A DNA stretch of 64,000 nt from Pseudomonas lini (lineage in GTDB: Bacteria; Pseudomonadota; Gammaproteobacteria; Pseudomonadales; Pseudomonadaceae). The position numbers were made by a program, and so were the translations under genes. Below are positions 24,820-32,415 of the stretch, in pieces (position 1 is the stretch's first letter; each line of letters starts with the position of its first letter). Location: positions 558,001 through 622,000 of the forward strand of contig NZ_JYLB01000005.1 of NCBI RefSeq assembly GCF_001042905.1. The letters run 5' to 3'. Under the pieces are notes generated by a model. The model was not told the origin of the DNA and did no database searches. It saw only the letters and a program-made list of their open reading frames with translations.

Positions 24820-27557
24820 TCGTCTGCGACAATCGGCAACTCGATACAAAACCGCGCGCCCTCGGTCGAATTTCTTACACTCAACTTACCGCCCATGTTT
24901 TCGACGATGCCGTAACTCACCGACAACCCGAGCCCGGTGCCGACACCCACCGGTTTGGTGGTGAAGAACGGTTCAAAAATCCGCTCCAGCAGCCGTGGAT
25001 CGATGCCGCCGCCGTTGTCCTCGACCCACAGTCGCACCGAGTATTCATCACGTTCGGCGTACACCGAAATCCACGGTTTGAACTCCCGGTCGGCCTCGCG
25101 TTTGCTCAGCAGCGCATCCCGCGCGTTGACCATCAGATTGATCAGCACCTGTTCCAGCTGATCGACGTAACCGCGCACCTGCACTTCAAATCCAGTCTCG
25201 CTGACCCGCAGCTCGACGCCTTTGCCGCGCATGCCTTCGGACAGCAGTGACAGCGTGCCCTCGATGGCTTGAGCCGGATTGAACGGGTGCTGCTCGATCT
25301 CCGAACGCCGACCGAATACCCGCATGTGATCCACCACCCGCGCCGCGCGCTGGACTTGCGCGTCGATGCGGTTGAGTTTGTCTGTCAGGTAATCGATTTG
25401 CGCATCGCCATTGCTCAGACGCTTGAGCACATTGACGATGGCCATGCGCATCACGTTCAGCGGTTGGTTGATTTCATGGGCCAGCCCGGTGGCCATTTCG
25501 CCGAGGGTGGCCATTTTCGCGCTTTGGGTGAGCTGCTGTTGGGCACGCCGGACTTCGGTGTTGTCGCGGCCCACGGCCTGAATCTCAAGCAAACGACCTT
25601 GCTCGTCGAACACCCCGCGATCCGACCAGACCCACCACGCGTGTTCCCGTCCCGGCAGTTGCAGGTTGATTTCCGCAGTGCTGACCGGGAACTCCGGGCT
25701 CAGGTGACTGAGGCGCTGGAGGAACGCTTCACGCTGTTCCGGCGACATCCAGCTGCCCAGGTTGACCCCCGGCAGTTGCTCGGGCTGACATTCCAGATAG
25801 GTCGCCAGCGGGCGGTTGCCGAAGGTCAGCGTCAGGTCTGGAAGGTAGCGGCAGATCATCGCCGGGGAATCTTCCACCAGGATCCGATAGCGCTCTTCAC
25901 TCTGTTTTACTTTCTCGGCAGCCAAGGTCGCTTCGGTGACATCCAGCCACAGCCCCACGGCTTCCACTGGCAGCCCGAGATCGTCGCGCAGCAGTTTGGC
26001 TTCGTCGAGCAGCCAGTGGTAATCGCCGCGACTGTCGCGCAGCCGATAACGGGCACGCACTGAACCTTCGCGCAGCAGTTGCCGGGTGCGCTCGAAATAG
26101 CCGTCGCGGTCCTCGGGGTGAACCCGTTCCACCAGCGCGCCGGCGGCACAATCGGCGAGCGACCAACCGAGCAGCGGCAACAAGCTGTCGCTGAAAAATG
26201 TCGGTTGCAGCGCACCTTCGACATAGCGCTGCACGTAGATCACCGCCGGTGAACTGGCGATCAGGTTGTCCAGCCGGGCATGGGCGGCAGCGGCGTTCTG
26301 CTCTTGATTTTTGATGTCGCTGATGTCGAGCATGAAACCCACCAGCCGCCGGTTTCTGCCGATGCCCAAGGCCTGACCTTGTAGTCGATACCAGATTGGC
26401 GTTTGCGCTGCGTCGGGGCGATGCAGGCGCACGCACAGCAGCAACGGCGCGCCTTCGTCCTGCAAGGTTTGCAGGCGAATCGTCAGCTCTTCACGGTCGG
26501 CGGGATGGATCTGTTCGAGCCAGTCGTGCAGCGGCAAACGAGTACTCGCAAGGTTCAACGTATCGGCGAGCGACGGCGCCAATTGCACCTCGGCGGTGTC
26601 GCTGAAGACCTCCCACCAGCCAGTGCCGAGCAAGGCTTGCAGAGACTCCAGCCGCTCCAGTTGCAGATGGTGCTGATGCTCGCGCAAGCGCTCAAGCAGC
26701 GGGCCGGCCAAAGCGGCGGTGAGTTGCAACCAGTCGCGCTCGCTAAGGTCGGGAGCACGCTGTTGCGCCGGGTAGAAACCACAGAGCAACCAGGCCACCA
26801 CGCCCAGGGCATTGTGGTACGGCACCGCGAACCCTTCGGCGTTACCGAAGATGCCTTGCAGGCGCGGGTGTTCGCTGGGAATCAGTTGCTGAGGGGCGGA
26901 GCCATTCAAACTGTCGAGACCGGTGCCCAGGCGTTGGTCGATTTCCCACAAGCCGGGGGCATCGAAGGCCGTGTAATGCTGGTGGATCAGCCAACCCTCG
27001 GCCTGTTCGTCGAGCAAGGCCATGGCGATGCAAGGGATCTGAAAGCGCTGGGCCAGACCTTGCAGTTGCTCCGCCAGCACCTCGGGCAAGCGCGTCAGGC
27101 TGCACAGGCGCAACTGTTCGCTGATCTGCGCCGCAAGTAATTGGCATTGTTCGCGGCTGCGCGCTTGTCGACGTTCGAGCAGCAGGTCGCCGATGTCGAT
27201 CAACTGCAACAGCCAGCTTTCGCCCAACGGCTGCACCCAGCCACGCAGATGCAAGGGGTGTTCGCCGAGGCTGAAAAAATCCAGGTCCAGGCTCTGTCCC
27301 TGCCACTCGGCAGGCGCGCCTTCGACCGACAAGCCGCTATGGGGCATCAGATAATCGAGCAGGTGCGGTGCCTGTGCGCCGGGGATTTGTTGCGCCAGCA
27401 GATGCCGCAGCGGGCCGCTCAGCTGAATCACTCGGCCCTCGTCATTCAGATGCAACTGCAAACCGACACGTTGCACGCTCGGCGTGTCCGCACTGTTCGA
27501 GGGCTGTGGCGGTTGGCGATTGAGCAGACGCCCGAAGAGCTTGTCCCCGGAACTCAA
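24789..27557 (-). CDS. pprA: PprA-like PAS/GAF sensor histidine kinase
   Basis: The 922-residue kinase is the likely partner of PprB. No membrane segment is seen. Reading from the N-terminus: a PAS-like region (30-130); a GAF-like region (145-295); three PAS domains (about 300-415, 430-545 and 560-680), each ending in a D-V/I-S/T-D-type motif; a HisKA helix with GLAHEINQPLNVMR (phospho-acceptor H694); and a HATPase domain with LMVNARDAL, VEDNGGGIDPRLLERIFEPFFTT and GTGLGLSVSYGIV. The start is a TTG that overlaps the tadF stop (TTGA); no better start exists nearby. In P. aeruginosa, PprA-PprB control tad, fap-type and related adhesins. Confidence 0.9.
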   Translation of the reverse strand: MSSGDKLFGRLLNRQPPQPSNSADTPSVQRVGLQLHLNDEGRVIQLSGPLRHLLAQQIPGAQAPHLLDYLMPHSGLSVEGAPAEWQGQSLDLDFFSLGEHPLHLRGWVQPLGESWLLQLIDIGDLLLERRQARSREQCQLLAAQISEQLRLCSLTRLPEVLAEQLQGLAQRFQIPCIAMALLDEQAEGWLIHQHYTAFDAPGLWEIDQRLGTGLDSLNGSAPQQLIPSEHPRLQGIFGNAEGFAVPYHNALGVVAWLLCGFYPAQQRAPDLSERDWLQLTAALAGPLLERLREHQHHLQLERLESLQALLGTGWWEVFSDTAEVQLAPSLADTLNLASTRLPLHDWLEQIHPADREELTIRLQTLQDEGAPLLLCVRLHRPDAAQTPIWYRLQGQALGIGRNRRLVGFMLDISDIKNQEQNAAAAHARLDNLIASSPAVIYVQRYVEGALQPTFFSDSLLPLLGWSLADCAAGALVERVHPEDRDGYFERTRQLLREGSVRARYRLRDSRGDYHWLLDEAKLLRDDLGLPVEAVGLWLDVTEATLAAEKVKQSEERYRILVEDSPAMICRYLPDLTLTFGNRPLATYLECQPEQLPGVNLGSWMSPEQREAFLQRLSHLSPEFPVSTAEINLQLPGREHAWWVWSDRGVFDEQGRLLEIQAVGRDNTEVRRAQQQLTQSAKMATLGEMATGLAHEINQPLNVMRMAIVNVLKRLSNGDAQIDYLTDKLNRIDAQVQRAARVVDHMRVFGRRSEIEQHPFNPAQAIEGTLSLLSEGMRGKGVELRVSETGFEVQVRGYVDQLEQVLINLMVNARDALLSKREADREFKPWISVYAERDEYSVRLWVEDNGGGIDPRLLERIFEPFFTTKPVGVGTGLGLSVSYGIVENMGGKLSVRNSTEGARFCIELPIVADDQITSVARPE

Positions 27558-27994
27558 AATTGCAGGCTCGATCGGGCGGTAAGAGTCGCTGGCAGATTGG
27601 GCACCGAGCCGATCCCCGGCAGCACCAAAAACGGCAGGACCTGATTCAGTTTACTGGTGGGATAGTTGATGGTGACCGTCAGCACGCCACCGATATAAGT
27701 GGCACTGGCGTCAGTGGCCACATTGAAGTTCAGCGCGGCGGGAATCCAGGCCAGTTGCCGGGTCAGTTCGGTGGTCGCTATGTTTCTGACGGCGGTGTCG
27801 TAATTGGCGGTGCTCGGGTCCAGCGCCACACTGCGGCGCACCGCTTCGGCCGTCGATTGATTGAACGATTGCATCAGTAACAGCGGCAGGCTGTAACTGA
27901 CCAGCCCATAAAACACGGCGAAAAAGATGATGAACACCAAAGCGAACTCAATCGCCACGGCACCTTTTTGTTTGCGGGGGAGGCCTGTTTTCAT
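27554..27994 (-). CDS. tadF: TadE/TadF-family minor pseudopilin
   Basis: The 146-residue protein has a positively charged start MKTGLPRKQKG and then G-AVAIEFALVFIIFFAVFYGL, a prepilin-like cleavage site with Glu at +5 followed by a hydrophobic helix. FppA probably processes it. The periplasmic part contains NQSTAEAVRRSVALDPS, as in TadE proteins. The start could instead be the GTG at 28018, eight codons earlier; I prefer the ATG because pseudopilins have short leaders. The stop overlaps the pprA TTG start. The order fppA / tadF / pprA equals PA4295 / PA4294 / PA4293 of P. aeruginosa. Confidence 0.85.
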   Translation of the reverse strand: MKTGLPRKQKGAVAIEFALVFIIFFAVFYGLVSYSLPLLLMQSFNQSTAEAVRRSVALDPSTANYDTAVRNIATTELTRQLAWIPAALNFNVATDASATYIGGVLTVTINYPTSKLNQVLPFLVLPGIGSVPNLPATLTARSSLQF

Positions 27995-28069
27995 GAGTGC
28001 GTCTACCCTGACCATCACGACGTAGTATCAGCATAGAATCATTCAGCCAAAACGGACGTTTTTTACCGG

Positions 28070-28540
28070 ATGCAGAACTTTGTCCTACTTATCTGGCTGA
28101 CGCTTTGCGCAGCGCAGGATGTCCGAGAGCGGCACATCGCCAATGCCCTGACCCTTGGCGTGGGTGTATTGGCGCTGACGTATCTGTTATGGACAGGCAC
28201 CACATGGTTGGGGGCCGAGGCGGTGCAGGGCGGCTGGGCTTTGTTGTTGGCTCTGGCCTTCACCTTGCCTGGTTATGCGTTGAGACGCCTGGGGGCGGGC
28301 GACGTGAAACTGATGGCGACGCTGGGCCTTGCGACGGACGGTATGCACCTGCTCGGCGGTTTCATCGGTGCCGGATTGGCCAGTGCGTTCTGGCTGCTGC
28401 TGGCGCCAAGACTCTGGCTATATATGGGGCAGGGGCTTAGGGATCGTCTTCGTTATCTGGGCCCAGGAACGTCAAAAAAACAGCCCTTTGCGCCGTTCGT
28501 ATTGGTGGGCATGTTGCTCACGCTGGTCTGGATGCATTAG
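28070..28540 (+). CDS. fppA: Flp prepilin peptidase FppA (TadV/CpaA)
   Basis: FppA is the inner-membrane aspartyl protease that removes the leader from Flp pilin and pseudopilins. The 156-residue protein has about five membrane segments. The two catalytic aspartates lie in CAAQDVRERHIAN (D17) and GAGDVKLMATLGL (D78). It lacks the N-methylase domain of PilD, as expected for the A24 minimal type. It is divergent from tadF with 75 nt between the preferred starts. The weak context ACCGG precedes its ATG. Confidence 0.93.
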   Translation: MQNFVLLIWLTLCAAQDVRERHIANALTLGVGVLALTYLLWTGTTWLGAEAVQGGWALLLALAFTLPGYALRRLGAGDVKLMATLGLATDGMHLLGGFIGAGLASAFWLLLAPRLWLYMGQGLRDRLRYLGPGTSKKQPFAPFVLVGMLLTLVWMH

Positions 28541-28662
28541 TCGCCGGGCGCCCCCGTTCTATGTACATAGTTGGAAAGTGCGTCTACTTTCAAAACAGTT
28601 GTTGTACACCTGTGGGCAGTGGGTACAGGAACGGTCAAGCCAGACTTGGCATGGAGTGACAC

Positions 28663-29451
28663 GTGAACAAGCTAATCTCCGCAATAAAAGTCCTTGTGGT
28701 CGATGACGAACCATTGATTGTCGAAGAACTGTGCGAGTTCATCGAGCGCAATGGTTATCGCTGTGTTCCTTGTCAGTCCGGCAAGCAGGCGATCGAGCGT
28801 TTCAATGAATATGAGGATATCGGTCTGGTGCTCTGTGATTTGCAGATGCCTGACATGGATGGCATTCAACTCGTCCAGGCGTTGCAACGGTTGTCCGGCA
28901 AGCACCGGGCGTTCGAGGCGATCATGCTCACCGGCCGCGCAGACAAGCAGGATGTGATCAAGGCCTTGCGCGCCGGGTTCGCTGACTACTATCAGAAGCC
29001 GATTGATCTGGATGAGTTGCTCGAAGGCTTGCAGCGCCAGGAAGTGGTGTTGCAGGAGCGGCAGAAAAACCTGCAGTTGGGGCATTTGAGTCAGAAGCTG
29101 CAGTACCTTTGTGAGTCGATCGACGAGTTGTATCAGGATCTGGACAAGGTTCGTCGGGGGCCGTCCTCTGCACCTTTGTCGGATTCGGCTGATGGTGCAT
29201 TCAGTGAGTCGGAGCGGGTGGAGATGCCGGCGGTTTTCAATCAGCTGTCACCGCGGCAGTTGGAGGTGGCGCGGTTGGTGGGCAAGGGGCAGACCAATTA
29301 TCAGATTGCCTGTGAGTTGGGGATTACCGAGAACACGGTGAAGCTTTATGTGTCGCAGGTGTTGCGGTTGACGCATATGCATAATCGCACGCAAGTGGCG
29401 TTGGCGTTGTCGCCTGGTAATGCTGGTGTGCGGCGGCTTACTGCGCACTAG
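28663..29451 (+). CDS. pprB: PprB-like response regulator
   Basis: PprB activates the flp-tad genes and other adhesin operons in P. aeruginosa when phosphorylated by PprA. The 262-residue protein has a receiver domain with VVDDEP, phospho-acceptor Asp in LVLCDLQMPDMDG, Thr in MLTGRADKQ and Lys in YQKPIDL. A coiled linker follows (residues 115-165), then a LuxR-type helix-turn-helix (LSPRQLEVARLVGKGQTNYQ, GITENTVKLYVSQVL). It starts with GTG behind a GGAG site. The 122 nt before it probably hold the promoter. After its stop the locus changes to repeats and non-tad genes. Confidence 0.92.
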   Translation: MNKLISAIKVLVVDDEPLIVEELCEFIERNGYRCVPCQSGKQAIERFNEYEDIGLVLCDLQMPDMDGIQLVQALQRLSGKHRAFEAIMLTGRADKQDVIKALRAGFADYYQKPIDLDELLEGLQRQEVVLQERQKNLQLGHLSQKLQYLCESIDELYQDLDKVRRGPSSAPLSDSADGAFSESERVEMPAVFNQLSPRQLEVARLVGKGQTNYQIACELGITENTVKLYVSQVLRLTHMHNRTQVALALSPGNAGVRRLTAH

Positions 29452-29469
29452 GCGCATACGCCGATCAAC

Positions 29470-29495
29470 TGTGGGAGCGGGCTTGCTCGCGAAGG
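29470..29495. repeat. Solo REP, GCGGGCTTGCTCGCGAA class
   Basis: A single TGTGGGAGCGGGCTTGCTCG copy 18 nt after the pprB stop, with no inverted partner nearby. It marks the beginning of a 1.5-kb repeat-rich interval. Confidence 0.85.
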
Positions 29496-29559
29496 CGGCC
29501 TGACAGCCGACCTGTAGTTTGTTGACTGAGTACATATCCATTTCTGCGGTAACGGCCAC

Positions 29560-29850
29560 TTATGGTTTCGCCCTTACGGCGAGTCCCTTTTGGCAAACGC
29601 CCCAAAAGGAACCAAAAGGTCTCGCCCCAAGCGTACGGCCCCTCGCTGAGGCTCGGCGTTCCTTCGTTCCGGTATCCATCTGGGGGCATCGCCCTACGGT
29701 CTGCTTCGCTACGACCTACATGCGATGGGTTCGACTGCGTCGAACGGCGCTGCGCGCCAATCCCCAGATGAACACCTCCACTCAGCCTCCCGAAGGGGCG
29801 GGTGGATCAAGATCAAAAGCGGCAGGCGAGCTAACGCTCGGCCTGTAGTT
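29560..29850 (+). repeat. About 290-nt palindrome-rich non-coding block
   Basis: This block is made of short palindromic segments one after another: CCTTTTGGCAAACGCCCCAAAAGG, GAGGCTCGGCG, GGTTCGACTGCGTCGAAC, GGCGCTGCGCGCC and GCCTCCCGAAGGGGCGGG (each quoted at no more than about 20 bases of core; the first is CCTTTTGG...CCAAAAGG). Open frames across it lack ribosome sites and are Arg/Pro-rich, unlike the neighbours. From memory, closely similar blocks occur in intergenic regions of many fluorescens-group genomes. I treat it as a repeated non-coding element of unknown function. Confidence 0.6.
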
Positions 29851-29862
29851 TGGCTCACCGCA

Positions 29863-30258
29863 TTCCCCTGTAGGAGCTGCCGAAGGCTGCGATCTTTTGA
29901 TCTTGGCGGCCTGACAGCCGACCAATCTCTCTTAGACATACGCCGACCCTCTTGTAGGAGCGAGGCTTGCCCGCGAAGATGGCCTTACAGGCAACGATGT
30001 TTATTGGTCGGTAAAAACATCAGAACCTTCCCACATGTTTTTCAGGTTGCCCGTCGGACGCTGCGTCTCTAGCCTTTGTCCGTCGCTGACAATTCGGCGT
30101 CCGGGCGTCGCGGCTCGATTCTTGAGGCATAATCGCTCCACCAAACAACAGCACTTTTGGGTATCTGTCGTTTCGTGTCATGGCGACTGTGCGCGGGATA
30201 CCTTCGGGTATGCCGAGCTGCCTCGGGGATCGGTCCGCGAACCCGCGTACAGCTGCCA
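29863..30258 (+). repeat. Direct repeat, copy A (about 395 nt)
   Basis: This segment is repeated almost base for base at 30537-30930, an offset of 672-674 nt. Each copy runs from a solo REP (TTCCCCTGTAGGAGCTGCCG) through a second solo REP (29954-29979 here), then ACATGTTTTTCAGGTTGCCC, the TAATCGCTCCACC segment and the structured leader. The duplication unit also includes DUF6124 coding sequence. Confidence 0.9.
30181..30258 (+). ncRNA. Structured leader RNA candidate, copy A
   Basis: TGGCGACTGTGCGCGGG (30181-30197) pairs with CCCGCGTACAGCTGCCA (30242-30258) through a 17-nt stem with G-U pairs and one A-C mismatch. Inside it are a UUCG tetraloop hairpin ATACC-TTCG-GGTAT and a second arm CCGAG...CTCGG. 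The result is a three-way junction. The mismatch and the broken gene behind it suggest a decaying copy. Confidence 0.6.
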
Positions 30259-30275
30259 CACCGCTGCCTGACCGC

Positions 30276-30448
30276 GCGCTCGACCACTACCTCAAGCCAC
30301 CGCTCAAACAACCCAAAAGCCGCAAGCCAAGCAAGATGTTTCTGGTCGCCCCGGATATGGATCACGAAAGCCTGCTGGCCCATGTCTGCGAATCACTGGC
30401 CTCGGCCAGCGTCATGACCGGCGACATTGCCGCGTATGTCGACGCCCC
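30276..30448 (+). pseudogene. Truncated DUF6124 gene
   Basis: These 173 nt match codons for RALDHYLKPP through YVDAP of the intact DUF6124 gene (offset 805 nt), but about 133 nt including the leader-to-start region and first 31 codons are missing, and the last 35 codons are replaced by a REP pair. The frame remains open and could be read from an ATG at 30180 inside the leader, but that would produce a chimera with no supporting ribosome site. It is best regarded as a fragment left by the tandem duplication. Confidence 0.85.
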
Positions 30449-30490
30449 TTATTGCAGACGTACACCGTTCAGCTGTGGGATATCAAGTCA

Positions 30491-30576
30491 GATCAAAAGA
30501 TCGCAGCCTTCGGCAGCTCCTACGCGGAATATGCGTTTCCCCTGTAGGAGCTGCCGAAGGCTGCGATCTTTTGATC
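30491..30576. repeat. REP pair, GTAGGAGCTGCCGAAGG class
   Basis: Inverted GATCAAAAGATCGCAGCCTT / GTAGGAGCTGCCGAAGGCTG arms; it lies at the junction between copy A and copy B of the direct repeat, and its right arm is the first part of copy B. Confidence 0.92.
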
Positions 30577-30930
30577 CTGGCGGCCTGACAGCCGACCAAT
30601 CTCTCTTAGACATACGCCGACCCTCTTGTAGGAGCGAGGCTTGCCCGCGAAGATGGCCTTACAGACAACGATGTTTATTGGTCGGTAAAAACATCAGAAC
30701 CTTCCCACATGTTTTTCAGGTTGCCCGTCGGACGCTGCGTCTCTAGCCTTTGTCCGTCGCTGACAATTCAGCGACCGGGCGTCGCGGCCCTTTGATCTGA
30801 TGCATAATCGCTCCACCTAGCAACAGCACTTTTGTGTCTGTCGTTTCGTGTTATGGCGACTGTGCGCGGGATACCTTCGGGTATGTCGAGTTACTCAGAT
30901 CTCGGTCCGCGAACCCGCGTACAGTTGCCA
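30537..30930 (+). repeat. Direct repeat, copy B (about 395 nt)
   Basis: Second copy of the segment at 29863-30258, with a few substitutions and two single-base length differences. It includes a solo REP of the GCGAGGCTTGCCCGCGAAG class at 30629-30654 and ends in the intact structured leader of the functional DUF6124 gene. Confidence 0.9.
30854..30930 (+). ncRNA. Structured leader RNA candidate, copy B
   Basis: The 17-nt closing stem pairs TGGCGACTGTGCGCGGG (30854-30870) with CCCGCGTACAGTTGCCA (30914-30930), using Watson-Crick and G-U pairs throughout. Inside are the hairpin ATACC-TTCG-GGTAT (30871-30884) and an arm CGAG (30887-30890) / CTCG (30901-30904). It lies 57 nt before the DUF6124 start codon. 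I recall very similar sequence upstream of DUF3077/DUF6124 genes in other Pseudomonas, but could not check. Confidence 0.65.
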
Positions 30931-30987
30931 CCTAAAATTGCGTCGCGGCAATTGGAAGTGGCTCCATTTCAAATCTGAGGAGTCACC

Positions 30988-31362
30988 ATGTTCAAAGCCA
31001 CACCGAATCCCCCTGAAACCGACGACGTTTCCCCCTACGAATCCCTCGATTCGAAAAAACTCAACGAAGCCGCCGAACGGGCGCTAGACCACTACCTCAA
31101 GCCACCGCCCAAACAACCCGAAGGCCGCAAGCCAAGCAGGATGTTTATGGTCGCCCCGGACATGGACAACGAAAGCCTGCTGGCCCATGTCTGCGAATCA
31201 CTGGCTTCAGCCAGCGTCATGACCAGCGACATTGCCGCGTATGTCGACGCCCCGCAGCGGCATACGATCCTGGCGATTCAGCAGGTCATCATGCTGGCCG
31301 AGCTGGCGGTGAACCGAATGCTGGATAACGTCGACGTGCCGAAGCCCGCGCCACACAGCTGA
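30988..31362 (+). CDS. DUF6124 family protein
   Basis: The 124-residue protein starts MFKATPNPPETDDVSPYESL. It has the family core LDSKKLNEAAERALDHYLKP, MVAPDMDNESLLAHVCESL, ASVMTSDIAAYVDAPQRHTI and a C-terminal helix IQQVIMLAELAVNRMLDNVD. No signal or membrane segment is seen. Its function is unknown to me; such proteins are frequent and often multicopy in Pseudomonas. AGGAG lies 5 nt before the ATG. It sits between tadC and pprB, where P. aeruginosa has tadD and tadG, so it is foreign to the pilus operon. The upstream copy is truncated. Confidence 0.85.
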   Translation: MFKATPNPPETDDVSPYESLDSKKLNEAAERALDHYLKPPPKQPEGRKPSRMFMVAPDMDNESLLAHVCESLASASVMTSDIAAYVDAPQRHTILAIQQVIMLAELAVNRMLDNVDVPKPAPHS

Positions 31363-31381
31363 TCCCCTATAGGTGCGGGCC

Positions 31382-31493
31382 TGTGGTGAGGGGGCTTGCC
31401 CCCGTTGGGTTGCGAAGCAGCCCCAAAATCTCTGATGTTCCAAAGATCTTGTGAGTGCTACGCACTCAAACGGGGGCAAGCCCCCTCGCCACA
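31382..31493. repeat. REP pair, GAGGGGGCTTGCCCCCG class
   Basis: Inverted TGTGGTGAGGGGGCTTGCCC and GGGGGCAAGCCCCCTCGCCA arms lie around a 60-nt centre. It separates the DUF6124 gene from the convergent tadC stop. Confidence 0.9.
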
Positions 31494-31524
31494 GGTCGCT
31501 CCTACGGGATCGCCGCTGTGCCTT

Positions 31525-32415
31525 TCAACGACCAAAGGCTCGAGCCAATGCGGTGAAGCTGGGTCCGGCCAGTACGATCAGCAATGCCGGGAAGAGAAAC
31601 AACATCATCACGACGGACATTTTCGCGGACATCTTGGAGATGTATTCCTGCAAGCGTGTCAGGCGTCGGTCATCGAGCAGCAGTTTGAGCCCCAGCAGTG
31701 ATTTCATGGCGCCGCCGCCCTGGTGGATCAATTGCTGAAGAATCACGCAGGTGTCGGTGAACTCGTCCACCGCCAGCAACTGGGTGGCCTTGTTCAGTTC
31801 TTCGCCAAGCTCCAGGCCGGAGTCGACCCGGGTCAGTATCAGGCGCAGTTCATGGGTCAGGGCTGGCAGTAATTGTTTGCCTTCGATGCTCAGCACTCGC
31901 AGCGACTGCTCCACCGCCATGCCGGATTCGAACAGGATGCGCAGCAGTGGAATGAGGGTCGAAATCTCGATCGCCAGTTGTCTTTGCCGACGGTGTGCGG
32001 CAGCGGCCAGCAAGCGTTTGGGCAACAAATAACCGAGGGCGGTGGCGAAGGCCGGGGTGATCCAGTAGTTGGTCACCTGCGGGAAGAACACGCTCTGGAT
32101 CAATAGACTCAGGACCAACGCAAGCACCGGTATGCCGATCTGACAGGCAGCGAACAGCGAGCGTTGCCGGGCGCTGCGCCAGCCGAGGCGGTTGAGCAGC
32201 ATTTGAGTTTCGTTGTCCAGTTTGACCGAGCGCTGGCCGATGCGGCTGTCGCCCAGTGCTTGCAACCAGTGACTGACGCGATGGTCGCTCAGTGGTTTGC
32301 CGTCCAGTCGTTGAGCCACCTGGCGAGCACGTCGATGTTGGTCCAACAGCCCACTGAGCAGCAACAGCGTGGCCGCCAGAAACAACAGTGCGCTGATCAG
32401 CAGGGCTATTTTCAT
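31525..32415 (-). CDS. tadC: Inner-membrane pilus platform protein TadC
   Basis: TadC and TadB form the inner-membrane platform of the Flp pilus machine. The 296-residue protein has an N-terminal membrane segment, a T2SSF domain with LIPLLRILFESGMAVEQSLR and FTDTCVILQQLIHQGGGAM, and a C-terminal hydrophobic hairpin (VVMMLFLFPALLIVLAGPSF). Its ATG overlaps the tadB stop (ATGA). It is now the last tad gene in the operon. In P. aeruginosa tadD follows, but here only a REP pair and the DUF6124 gene do. Confidence 0.93.
   Translation of the reverse strand: MKIALLISALLFLAATLLLLSGLLDQHRRARQVAQRLDGKPLSDHRVSHWLQALGDSRIGQRSVKLDNETQMLLNRLGWRSARQRSLFAACQIGIPVLALVLSLLIQSVFFPQVTNYWITPAFATALGYLLPKRLLAAAAHRRQRQLAIEISTLIPLLRILFESGMAVEQSLRVLSIEGKQLLPALTHELRLILTRVDSGLELGEELNKATQLLAVDEFTDTCVILQQLIHQGGGAMKSLLGLKLLLDDRRLTRLQEYISKMSAKMSVVMMLFLFPALLIVLAGPSFTALARAFGR

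Noticed and set aside
29562..29771. 69-codon frame in the palindrome-rich block
   Set aside because: Arg/Pro/Ser-rich, no ribosome-binding site and interrupted by palindromes; more likely non-coding repeat.
30180..30746. 188-codon frame starting inside the structured leader and running through the DUF6124 fragment and a REP pair
   Set aside because: It is a chimera produced by the duplication; it lacks a ribosome site and most of it is repeat sequence.
29470..31493. Cluster of palindromes considered as a CRISPR array
   Set aside because: Repeat units differ in class, spacing is irregular, no regular unique spacers occur, and no cas gene is present.
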